Below, piece by piece: positions 10,429-20,383 of a stretch of DNA of 64,000 nt. The notes below the pieces were generated by a model. The model was not told where the DNA came from, did not search any database, and saw only the letters and a list, made by a program, of their open reading frames with translations. Position 1 is the stretch's first letter. Each line of letters begins with the position of its first letter. This DNA is from Symmetrospora coprosmae (lineage: Eukaryota; Basidiomycota; Cystobasidiomycetes; Symmetrosporaceae). The position numbers were made by a program, and so were the translations under genes. The stretch covers positions 124,001 to 188,000 of the forward strand of contig VUYT01000004.1 in assembly GCA_008802785.1 (NCBI GenBank). Reading direction: 5' to 3'.

Positions 10429-13243
10429 ATGGACAGAGACTTCGCCCTTGGACCTCCATCCAGTTCCACGGCTGTTCCGCCCCTTGCTTCTGCTTCTGCA
10501 TCTGCATCCGCAACTCAAGTCGCAGACATGTCCCCTCACGAGACTACCGACGACAAAACCAACATGCACCCCAATCTCGCTCGAGGACTGGCTGTCGAGA
10601 AACTGCTCGCAAGACTTCCATCTTACGGGGATGTCACCATCCGGACTTCCGCCGAGACCGGCATGAGCACCCTCCAAGCCTCGCTTTCATCGCGCTCCGA
10701 CGAGCTCAAGGCGACCAGGCACTTCGAGCAGTCGTACTTGGTGGGATCGAAGCTTGATCTCGTGCACACGAGCCACCTTACGCCGCTGGCAAAGGATATC
10801 AGCGTCTCATCCGTCTCGCCGTCAGGTCACTTGACGGTCAACTTCCGGGCTGTCGGCGACGGCAAGGACGAGAAGCGCGTCATCGAGGTCATGCACGCCG
10901 AATCAGGCGTCGTCAGCGAGCTCAGTGTCAGCAAGCAGCATGCTGGATTCCTCTCTGGCGGTAAGGATGAGCATGCTCGAGCGAGACAGCGTGCGCCGGT
11001 TGCTGACGATCTAATCTCGAATCTCCACAGAGACGTGGGGCAATCCGGCGTGGCACCCAACTCTGGACATGCTCGTCTATGTGGCCGAGCAGCATCCGCC
11101 GTCCTGGGATGCTGCAAGCAAGCCATTCTCCGCATTCAAATACTACCCGAATGCAGGCGAGAAGCTCTACGAGGCGCACAAGCCTGCCTTGTTCCTCCTC
11201 GACCTTCGCGATCTACACAAGGCCAAAGTGGACCAGATCACGGAGATTACGAGCGACAGCGATCCCGTTTACACCCAGCCGGTGTTCGCGCCTACTTCGG
11301 ACGGCGAGGACCTGGTGGTCTTTGCCACCGGCAGAAGCCTGCTCAAGAGCGGTCGCCGACTGGGTGTTATCGTAAATTGCTGGCCACTCCGATGCGTACA
11401 TATACAAGGTGCCTGCTGACATGGTCTTCCCTCGTCGCAGTGGTGTTACAACCGCCTTACAGCCATCTACCGTCTGACAGCAGCGCTCAAAGACACTGGG
11501 AGAGCGAGAGCTCAGCTCATCAGCGAGAAAGGCCGATCCGCCAGATCTCCGCGTGTCTTGTCGGAGGATGCCAAGACCTACCTTTTCTACCTATCGAACA
11601 GATCCGAGTACGAACACAACAGCTGTGGCTCCCTCCACCGCCTCGACCTTTCGGCCGGCGGCAGCGCGCACGCCTCGCACGGCGACATTCTTGTCGACAC
11701 TGTCTGGGCGCCAGTGACGCTCGATGCGTTCCCGGGACTGTTTGTGTCCGAGCTGCCGGATAGGCCTTTTCTGATGGTGGAAAGCGACGAGGGAAAGCAA
11801 GTCACCTATGTGACTATGAGCACCACCTGGCGCTCACAAGAGCGGCTCATCACTGTCCGCGTACATGACGGCAAGCTCGAGAGCCATGCTGAGGCTCCCC
11901 TCGAGGACGTCGACACTTTCAATACTGATGGACGGACACGACTCGTCGCCGTTGCGAGCCGGATTACTGCGCTGCCGCAGCTTCGCATCGCAGAAGCCCG
12001 TCTTGTTGGCGATACCATCCAGTTCAATTGGCGGATGGTCAAGGAGTGGACGCCGACGGCGGCACGAGGCATCATGGGTGAGTGCAATGGCCTCTCGCAC
12101 GTCTGCATCGGGCTCACTTAGTCTTTCGCTTCAGACGAGATTCCGCGTCTGCACTCTTCTGTGATTCGCTTGCCGGATGACACAGCAACGGAGATCCTGT
12201 TCCTCAGTCCGCTTACCGCGCCTGCGGAACCTATCAGTGACACTACGATCGCATCAGCCCATCAATCAACCATCTTTGGAGCCGGCAAAGAAGTATCCAG
12301 CATTCCTCCTTTGCTGTTTGACCTTCACGGAGGTCCGAATTCCGCCAATACGACCGGGTTCTCCCGATCTGCTTTCAGCTAGTGTGTACATTTGCACGAG
12401 GAAGCGCCTGTCCCAAGTTGACTGACAGACCTCTCGTGCACTGTGCAGCGCCGCCGCTGGCTTTTCGGTCGCTTTCGTCAACTATCCCGGGTCGACCGGC
12501 TTCGGCCAAGAACGAATCGAGATGCTGTCGAAAGACTGTGGGAATCTGGATGTGGTTGCCATCCGCAATGCTCGGGACCACCTCGTCAAGTTGGGCCTGG
12601 CCACCACTGACAAGGGCAAACAGCACTATGATGGCGGGAGTCACAGCGGTGCGTTGGCCTTTGATGCATCGAGCCGACAGTACCTGATGTCTGCTTCGAT
12701 CGCCAGGCTTCATCGGAGCGCACCTGTCCGCACGCTGGCCGGACATGTTTGACTCCGTCTGCCTGCGCAACCCGGTTATTGACCTTCCGAGCTGCTTCGC
12801 TACCTCGGACATCCCAGACTGGTGCGTTTCGATCCGACACGTTGTTGAATCGCACAAGTATCTGACTGACGTGCTGTTATGCCGCTCCCAGGTCCGTCGC
12901 GCAATTCGGGGTGCGATACGATTTTGCCAACCCACCGTCTTTCGCGCCGACTGGAGATGACCACGCTCGTCTCGTCAAGTGCTCGCCCAGCTCGCATCTC
13001 GTTAAGCGTCTCGCCGGCAGCAAAGAACCCTGCATGCCGCCTACGCTCCTGCAGCTCGGCTCAGCAGATCTTCGCGTCCCGCCAAACCAGGGATTGGCGT
13101 GGTACCACGCACTGAAGGCACACGGAGAGCCTGTCACGCTCCTCTGGTGGCCTGGCCACGGGCACGGCCTGCAGAACGAGGCGGACCAGCCAAAGCCATT
13201 CGAGGCGGTCCTTTCTTTTGTTGTCGAGCGTGCAGTCTTCTAG
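10429..13243 (+). CDS. Acylaminoacyl-peptidase-like serine peptidase (S9C), tandem copy 2
   Basis: Paralogue of the upstream gene, 807 aa from ATG 10429. Exons: 10429-10960, 11031-11371, 11441-12077, 12135-12381, 12449-12648, 12707-12821 and 12892-13243; the six introns fall at the same codons and phases as in copy 1. The catalytic motifs are PPLLFDLHGGPN, GGSHSG (copy 1 has GGSYSG), GSADLRVPPNQG and GHGHG. A 33-residue N-terminal stretch rich in S, A and T (MDRDFALGPP...) precedes the shared MSP start at 10528, so either ATG could be used. At intron 4 the shared AFSW becomes AFSY because the exon ends TA and not TG. The two proteins are clearly similar along their whole length but well diverged, so the duplication is not recent. 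Active-site residues are present in both. Confidence 0.9.
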
Positions 13244-13312
13244 CCGTACACACTCTAGGCTGCTTGTACTCCGCTGGTGAAACGCATTCCCTTGACGCTG
13301 TGCCAGATTTGC

Positions 13313-14443
13313 CTACTTGCGCAGAGACCCGCTCTGCTTCAGCGCGCCCTCGATCAGCATGGCTACTTGCTCGACACCTTCGTTGTTACGGATGCTCGTG
13401 AAGAGCGTCGGGCCTGCATCGCGCATCTTGTTGGCGTCACGCGACATGACCGAGAGGTCGGCACCGACATAAGGAGCCAGATCCGTCTGTCACACAAGAT
13501 GTCTCAGCCGTGCATGTGACACATCGGAGCCGCCCTCGGAGGCTTTCCTACCTTGTTGACGATGAGCAGATCGCTTTGTGTAATGCCTGGTCCACCCTTT
13601 CGAGGAATTCTGGGGCATGCAGCGGGTTAGCATGCACTCGGAAAGCGGGCACGGGCTGGCTTCCCTCACTTGTCACCGCCAGACACATCGATCTGACAGC
13701 GCGGTGGGCTTCAGTGACGAATGCGGGCGACAGACTTAAGAGTGTCCACGTACAACCTGTTGCAAAGAGAGGAGAAAGTCAGTCACTCAGCTAGTCTGCA
13801 CACCTACGCACGGGAAGAGCGGACCGGCTTGCGCGCACATAGATGATGTAATCTGCCAGCTCAGTGCTATAGTTGGCAGCGAGGTTGTCACCTCCACTCT
13901 CGACAAAGAGCAGCTCGCACGCGTATTCGGCCTGCAGCTCCTCTAGCGCGTTCAGATTTGCGGAGATGTCTTCACGGATAGCTGCGTGCGGGCAACCGCC
14001 TGTGGTGCGCAGGCAAGGCAAGCGGCAGTGAGCATCTGAAGGTAATGACAAGGACAAGGATCGACCGCACCCGTCTCTATCGCCCGAATGCGGCCCTTGT
14101 CTGCGAGCGCCTCATTCCGGATGAGGAACTCCTGGTCCTCCCTGGTGAAGATGTCATTCGTGACAACGCCGAGGTTGAGCCTGTCGCGGAAGTGCCTGCA
14201 CAGAGCGAGCGTGAGGGCCGTCTTGCCTGAGCCTACGGGCCCGCCAATGCCCACGGTGAAGGCGCGCTCCGTCCAGTTCCTCCCTTCAAAGGTCGGCACG
14301 TCGCGCAGGGCGAACTTGCCCGGATGCTCCATGGCCTCATGCGTATGGCCGTGGTCCCGCGCGGCTGCAGACAACCCTCCGTCATGCGTGTGCGCATGCA
14401 AGTGGTCTCCGTGGTCGTGGTCGTGCGAGTGCGACTGCGACAT
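13313..14443 (-). CDS. UREG: Urease accessory GTPase UreG with predicted 3-nt microexon
   Basis: SIMIBI-class GTPase that helps insert nickel into urease. Exons: 14443-14071, 13999-13839, 13756-13754, 13692-13670, 13609-13552 and 13486-13313, 263 aa. The protein opens with a His/Asp-rich metal-binding tail ([18 protein letters not shown]). Family motifs follow in order: the P-loop [98 protein letters not shown], ending in SGSLRK. The invariant Val of [13 protein letters not shown] is supplied only if a 3-nt exon (GTT, 13756-13754) is spliced between two good introns; skipping it also keeps frame but deletes that Val. An intact UreG implies a nickel urease elsewhere in the genome. The identity is certain; the microexon is inference. 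Confidence 0.93.
13754..13756 (-). other. Predicted 3-nt microexon of UreG
   Basis: It is flanked by TTGCAACAG on the 5' side and the strong donor GTACGT on the 3' side; the introns are 82 and 61 nt. The codon GTT restores a Val that is near-invariant in UreG proteins. Neither neighbouring exon can supply it with a GT-AG intron. Confidence 0.6.
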
Positions 14444-14684
14444 GTTCGGTGATGGGGCGCGACTGGACGGGATGATTGCGATAAGGAAAAGAGTCGGGCG
14501 AGCCTGGCTCCCATCCAAGCACATTGCTGTACCAGCCAGCCGCCTCCCGAACAAATAGATACGGCATGCTGAATTGAATACGCAGGATGCGCGTATGAAC
14601 ACACACCCTCTCCATCTTCCTCCTCCACAGCTAGTCGCAATGCGCGGTGCTGTCCCCTTCACCTCCCCACGTTGCACGTGACAT

Positions 14685-15546
14685 CTATGCCTCTCTTCTG
14701 ACGGATGCAGGCGGTCTACGCATCCCAGACTCCTGCCATTGGCCATATCTACCACCGTCTAGGTCTGTCGTGTCCATCGTCTCGAATCCAAGCTTGCGGT
14801 ACAGGCCATGGCCGGCCGGCGTTGATGTGAGCCAGACAGGACGGTTCTCTTGGTCGGCCATCTCGAAGCCAGGACGGAGTAGTCTTCCAGCAAGACCTCG
14901 TCGTTCGTAGGCAGGATCTACACACAGTAGATCTAGGTAGTAGTAGCCTCCGTCCTTGTCTTCCTGGCTCATCTTGTGCTTCAGTCTCTCCATCATTGCG
15001 TTCCTGAAGAGACGCCGTTCCAGGTAGCCCCGGCCGAGGATAGGATACCAGAGAGCGCGGATAGCCAGGGGAACATAGCTGACCAACTTGCCGCGTATCT
15101 TGTACCAGTAGCTCCAAGCCAGTGCGGTCCATGAGACCCGCCGCCGCCGGTGACGCGCAGTGCAGGGCACAGTCCAGGACGCAAAGGCCACCAGGCGTCC
15201 GTCTTGGTGCTTTTCGCCCGCCGTTGCGACTGCCACAGACAGGTGCACGAGAGGGTCATACAGCAGCTGGGTCATGACTGCGTCCCAGATGCTCAGGATC
15301 TCATCGTCGCGGTGTTGTGCCTGCTGTGAATCCGGCGCGTCCTGCTCGACATCGTAAAGCTGCGCCCGGCACCGACGTGACTCAGTCCTTCACAGCACAG
15401 CCGACAAGAAGCAACGCGGGGCTCACCATTCTGTATTGAGGCAGGGGTGCAAACGACTTGACCAAGATGGAAGATAGGCTCCTTACGTCTGCCAGACTTG
15501 CCGGTCGGATTGTGAAGCTTGACTCGGAGGGCACGGAGATCTCCAT
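14685..15546 (-). CDS. GNAT-family N-acetyltransferase
   Basis: Predicted acetyl-CoA-dependent acyltransferase of 264 aa with an unknown substrate. Two exons, 15546-15427 and 15359-14685, are joined by a 67-nt phase-0 intron. The N-terminus ([18 protein letters not shown]) is the usual first strand and helix of the GNAT fold. Motif A follows as [22 protein letters not shown], and motif B as [17 protein letters not shown]. The fold suggests the fungal group that includes many small-molecule and peptide acetyltransferases, but no specific orthologue is recognised. ATG 15546 is the first ATG of the frame; the upstream reading starts with TTG only. It shares a 413-nt divergent promoter with the trehalase gene. 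Confidence 0.8.
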
Positions 15547-15959
15547 CTCGCGCAGAGCTCGCCATGCGCGGAAGCAGAGGCGTCTGGGTGCGAGTTTACC
15601 GCTGCAGGAATATGCAAACGCGTCAGAAGTACGCGCTCGCGTCGGCACTGGGAGCACCGTTACCAATCACCCTCTTGTCTCCGTCCCTTCCGTGTCCCTG
15701 AATGACTGACGTCAACGTCCAAAAAGGCAGAAGGCCAAGGAGCTCACGTGCGCTCAGGTCCGGCAGTGGGGAGTGGGGCGCCGTGGGTCCGTCCGGACGC
15801 TTTCCCCTCTTTCTCGTCTTCTTGGAGCCCCAGCCTTTGCATCTCTCTCTTTCCCTCCTCCTTGACTTTCCTTCCCTTCACCTCTGTCCTTCCCCTGGAC
15901 ATCTGCTCAATCCCTCCTAGTCAGCTTATACCGAAAACGGGACATCAGATTAGACCGAA
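15547..15959. promoter_or_regulatory. Divergent promoter between acetyltransferase and trehalase genes
   Basis: A strongly pyrimidine-rich tract on the plus strand, about 15798-15919, precedes the trehalase ATG by about 40 nt. Such CT blocks near transcription starts are common in fungal promoters. No specific binding site was recognised. Confidence 0.5.
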
Positions 15960-18813
15960 ATGAGACACTCAGGCCTGTCGGCGATGGCCGCCGTGCTAGC
16001 CGTCACCGGACAGATCGCGTCAGCACTGCCCCAGGGCAATCCCAGTGCGCAAGCATCAGCAACTTCGCGGGCATCCGCAGCCTCAGGCGCCACCTCGACC
16101 ACCTCGGCATCGGCGGCGGCCGTCTCCACTGCTGTCCCTTCGCCGAGCTCCGGTCTCGGCGCTCCCCTGCAGAACTACTCTCTGCCACCTCTGCAGCCAT
16201 GGTGTGAAGGTCGTCCTGGCTCTCGCATCTACTGCCCCGGGGAGATCCTGCAGACCGTTCAGATCGCCGCGCTGTACGAGGATTCGAAGACTTTCGTAGA
16301 CAAGCCGACGACCGCCTCCGAGGACGAGGTCGTCGACGCGTTCTACGCCAACGTCAAGCCTAACGGCACAGTGGCAGCCCTTGTGGAGTGGATCGAGACG
16401 TACTTTGGCGGAGAAGGCCTTGATATTGTTCCCACCGAGCTGCAGGGCTTTGTCGAGGAACCGCCCTTCCTCGAGGAGGTTCAGGAGCCACTCTTCCGAG
16501 GATGGCTGCAGATCGTGCACAGTAAGCTTTGCGCGGCTGCTCAGCTATCAGTCGACCTCCGCTGACCGCCTTCCCTGCCCAGGCTACTGGAATGGACTCG
16601 TCCGGGTTAATGTGCAGAACAATACATGCGAGGATTGCGTATCCTCGCTCATCCCGCTCAACCACTCCTTCGTTGTTCCGGGTGGTCGATTTAGGTAAGT
16701 CTCATTGCAAGCTTACGCAATATGCGGCGGGCCGCTGACATGGACCTATACCGGAACGGATATCATACAGAGAGGCGTACTACTGGGTAAGTGCAGCCAT
16801 GGACTATGTCTAGGGGACATGTCACTAATGCTCATCTGCAGGATACGCTCATGTCCTGTGAGGGCCTGCTCGTCGGCGGTCTCTACCAGACCGTGCGGGA
16901 CAGCATTCTCAACTTCATGGATCTCATCAGCACCTATGGATTCGTGCCCAACGGCGGCCGGCTGGTATGGCTGTCCCTCTCTTGCGGCGTTTGAGTCCGA
17001 CGCTGAAGCGTACTCGTCTCCACCACCCTTTGCGCTTCTCCAGTACTATCTCAATCGATCGCAACCACCCGTGTACCTGCATCTACTCGAGCGATACATC
17101 GAGTACACGAACGATACCGACATCCTCGAGCGCGCCGTTGCGATCGGGGACCTGGAGATGCAGTGGTGGGATACCAATCGTAGTCTTGAGGTCACTGGTC
17201 CCAGCGGACAGTCGCACTTTGTCCATCGCTACAATGTCGACACGAGCGCTGCCCGCCCGGAGAGCTACCTCGAGGACTGGGAGACCGTCAACGGCGAGGT
17301 CGGCGGGGAGCGCCTGACTCTGAACACCTCCCTTTACTCCGACATCAGCTCCGGCGCCGAGTCGGGAATGGACTATAGCGGCGCACGCTGGTTCCGTGAG
17401 CCTTTGGCGTTCGTCGACGACACCACTGCCGCCCTGCGAACGATCAACACGAACGCTCAGATCCCCGTCGACCTCGAAAGCATCCTGCATGGAAGCTACC
17501 AGATCCTCGCGAGATACTATATGCGACTGGGCAACCAGAGCCGAAGTGACTACTGGGCAGACAGGGCCCAGAAGAGCCGTGCTGCAGTTCTCGACCTCCA
17601 TTGGGATTCAGAGGCCCTTGTCTTCAAGGACTACAATATGACCTCGTCATCGCGTGCGGACATCTGGTCGACTGCGGCTTACTACCCGTACTGGAACAAT
17701 ATCATTCCGAGCGAGGTCTTGTCCAATGAGACGACCGCTCAGAAAGCTTTCAGTGGATTGGCTTTCCTGACTGCAAAGTGAGAGGCAGGCTCTCACATCG
17801 TACCTTTTCGGACATTGGCTCAGCGCTCTCTCTCTCCAGCTACAACGGAAGCATCCCCACGACCCTCCTCGAGACTGGTCAGCAGTGGGATCTACCTAGT
17901 CAGTACAGTGGACTGAAGCGCACCGCACTACGATCCCTGATGATGTATGCCGAACATACAGACGTCTGGCCTCCTCAGATCTACATCGCGCTTTTCGGAC
18001 TCCAGAACCTCCCCGCAAACATCAGCTCGAGCTCGTTCGAGACGTACGGTCAGGAGGCTCTCTCGTACTCCTACCTCCCGCCTGGTCATCTCGGACTCTC
18101 GCAGGACCAGCTTCCAGGGCAGCCGGTCCTAGGAGCGGCTGAGGGCGTCAATATCGGACCCGTGCAGAGCTTTGCAGCGAACGGCAACGTGGGCAATCTC
18201 ACTGGTCTCGGATGGAGGGACGCTCTGGCCGTGGCTGTTGCGAGCCGGTACGAGAGCTCGTCATTCTGCTCTTGGTATGCGACGGGAGGAAGCATCCCAG
18301 GCATCCTCAATCAGCTGCCAGAGGCGGACCTCAATGCGACAAACTCGGTGAGTGAGAGCTACAGGCGCAATTAGTCGGATTGAGGGTTTGTTAAGATACT
18401 GACGCGAAGGGACGTCGTAAAGGTCGGTAACACTGGCAACATGTTTGAAAAGTTCGGATCATTCGATATCGACCAGGCCGGTGAGTGAAGGGATGGGCGC
18501 AGGCACCGGCAATGACTCCCCGCTGATGCATCGCTCGACCAGGATCCGGCGGAGAGTACGCTGTGCAGACCGGTTTTGGATGGAATAACGTCAGTATCGT
18601 CACGACTCGATACAGTCGGGAGTACCGCAGGCTGATTTACGTTTTACTTACCTAATGAAGGGCTTGAGCCTCTGGATTGGACGGGAATTTGGCGACAGAC
18701 TGACCCGGCCGGCGTGCCCTGCCATCGAGGAGGAGACGGCTGTCGCTGGTCAGGCGACCTCGATGCACAGGCAAATGGCACTGCGCCCCAACCTGCTCAA
18801 GAACCTAGTCTGA
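15960..18813 (+). CDS. Secreted GH37 trehalase
   Basis: Inverting alpha,alpha-trehalase that cleaves trehalose to two glucoses, predicted to be extracellular or wall-bound. Nine exons: 15960-16521, 16583-16694, 16771-16786, 16842-16964, 17044-17777, 17840-18347, 18423-18480, 18543-18589 and 18661-18813, 770 aa. Residues 1 to ~23 form a signal peptide (MRHSGLSAMAAVLAVTG...), followed by an S/A/T-rich linker likely to be O-glycosylated and many NxS/T sites. Trehalase signature 1, PGGRFREAYYWD, is assembled across three exons, one of only 16 nt. RPESYLEDWE holds the catalytic Asp region. QWDLPSQY corresponds to signature 2, and FEKFG with GGEYAVQTGFGWNNG holds the catalytic Glu region and C-terminal block. 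There are no cytosolic-trehalase regulatory sites; a GPI anchor is not evident. Family identity is firm. Confidence 0.92.
16771..16786 (+). other. 16-nt microexon of the trehalase gene
   Basis: AGAGGCGTACTACTGG lies between the acceptor ATCATACAG and the donor GTAAGT. It completes an Arg codon and adds E-A-Y-Y-W, the heart of GH37 signature 1. Skipping it would destroy the active site and shift the frame. Confidence 0.8.
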
Positions 18814-19018
18814 GATATGCGGCTGGAAATGGACAAGGCTTCGGAAAGAACGACGCAAGTCAGGAATGTGTAGCTTCGGAGTCCAGCATTGTCATGCGTA
18901 GCTGTCCACGACAATACACATTTCAGAATACCTGTCTCGTCTCTGTACTCACTTGCTTTCGTTCGGCAGCAAGCGCTCGCATACAACAACACGCCACTTG
19001 ATGAGGACGGGGTACGGA

Positions 19019-20210
19019 TCAAGGCTGCGTCTCTTGACTCGGCTGCACTTGCGAAAGGGTAGCGCCGCCATCTCGCGACGGTGATTCTGTCCGCAGCCAT
19101 TGCCAAGCCGTGTCATTGAACGCGTCTGATCTACCTTCGTACTCGGGGACCGCGATGCACTCGAGACTCGTGCCTGCAGGATACCTAACGTCAGTATCTC
19201 GCAGCTGCACCTGCACCTGCACCTGCACCTGCACCGGCCCGGATACCTCGCTGCGCACCTATCTCGCGCAATCTGGGTATCTTCTCCAGCTCAGAAGCCC
19301 GCAGCTCCCTGGTGCGGCGTTGCGAGGTCATGTATCAACGGGACGCGTCCTCTGCGACAGAAGGGCAAGCCGGAGACGCACCTCTCCGCATACTGGTCCA
19401 GCGGATTCCCGAGCAGGACAAGGTTGCCCAGGCGTCCCTGGTTTTCCTCGAGTAAGCGCTCGTACAGAGAGCGAGGGCAATGTGGCATGTACAGAAATGT
19501 AGGGCACTCCAAGCGGAGCAGGTCGTCCTGTTTGACGGAATAACATTAGCTGCCTTCCGCCCGCGGCTGGCCGTGGCATCACTCACGCTGTAGGGCGATA
19601 TCCGATAGCCCTGCTCGACGAAGAAAGTTTCATCTTCTTCCGCGAAAGCTGGATCTACCACGAGCAGCGGTTCATCGAGCTGCGAAGGGAGTGACTGGTT
19701 TATCAGCGAGAAGCCCAGGAGGTACGCCCGGCGAGCTGGCCTCCAGCAAACCTTGAAGGCGACGAGCAGATCCTGCAGCAGTGCTAGCTGTAGCTGTGAT
19801 TGTGGGCTGTCTCGCAAGCTGCCCAGTCCGAAGCAGATGCATCTCCGACAGGATGTCGACGCGAAGAGATGTGGTCGAGCATCCTGAAGGAGGGCTGCGC
19901 ATGACGGGAGACGAGACGGGATTATCATCAGATGCGTGAGATGCGTGAGAACAGAGCGTAGTGCCCGCGCACACAGGCATCTCTCCGGGTAGCCGTCTCT
20001 TCTGAGCTCCTGCGCCCGCTCCTCGACCAAAGTCACGAGATTCTTGGGCGGTGAAGCTGCGTTCTTGCCCTTGCGATTCTTCCTGCCTCGGCTGCTGAGG
20101 GTCTGAGTATTGCTGCTGCTATTCTTGACGGGGACAGTGGTGAAGCCGTCATTGTCCTTCCCCTTCTGCTGCGATCCCTCGCCGTGTCCATCCTCTTCGC
20201 CGTTTGCCAT
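19019..20210 (-). CDS. SRR1-like domain protein (SRR1/SRRD/Ber1 family)
   Basis: Member of a poorly understood eukaryotic family linked to circadian signalling in plants, heme control in animals and microtubule stability in yeast (Ber1). The minus-strand start is ATG 20210 (MANGEEDGHGEGSQQKGK), a charged tail followed by RGRKNRKGK. Conserved SRR1 blocks follow: ICFGLGSLRDSPQSQLQLAL, LDEPLLVVDPAFAEEDETF, a short second block beginning DDLLRLECPTFLYMPHCP, and LVLLGNPLDQYAE. The tail ends in LECIAVPEYEG and DAFNDTAWQWL, the family's usual end. At least four introns are needed; the last one ends close to a (CTGCAC)6 repeat and its acceptor is ambiguous. It starts 173 nt from RanGAP, divergently. 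Family assignment is good; function is not predictable. Confidence 0.82.
19205..19240. repeat. (CTGCAC)6 hexamer repeat in SRR1-like gene
   Basis: Six perfect copies of CTGCAC on the plus strand. On the coding strand it reads GTGCAG, i.e. Val-Gln repeats in frame with the last exon. It is either intronic (acceptor GTTAG near 19185) or coding (acceptor GCGCAG near 19255). Confidence 0.85.
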
Positions 20211-20383
20211 CCTTTTGCCACGAGAAGGAGGGACGGACGGGGGCGACGGGCACAGGGACGCGTTGGGCCTGTTCTGCTGGCGGACGACAACTACTACTTG
20301 GCTCTGCTCTGACTGCAGCAATCTGCATCATACACAAGTGCTTGGACACATACACACGCTCACACAGACACACAGTCGCCGCC
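20211..20383. promoter_or_regulatory. Short divergent promoter of the SRR1-like and RanGAP genes
   Basis: Only 173 nt separate the two ATGs. The RanGAP ATG sits in an optimal context (GCCGCCATGG). A run of ACACA dinucleotides lies just upstream of it. Confidence 0.5.
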
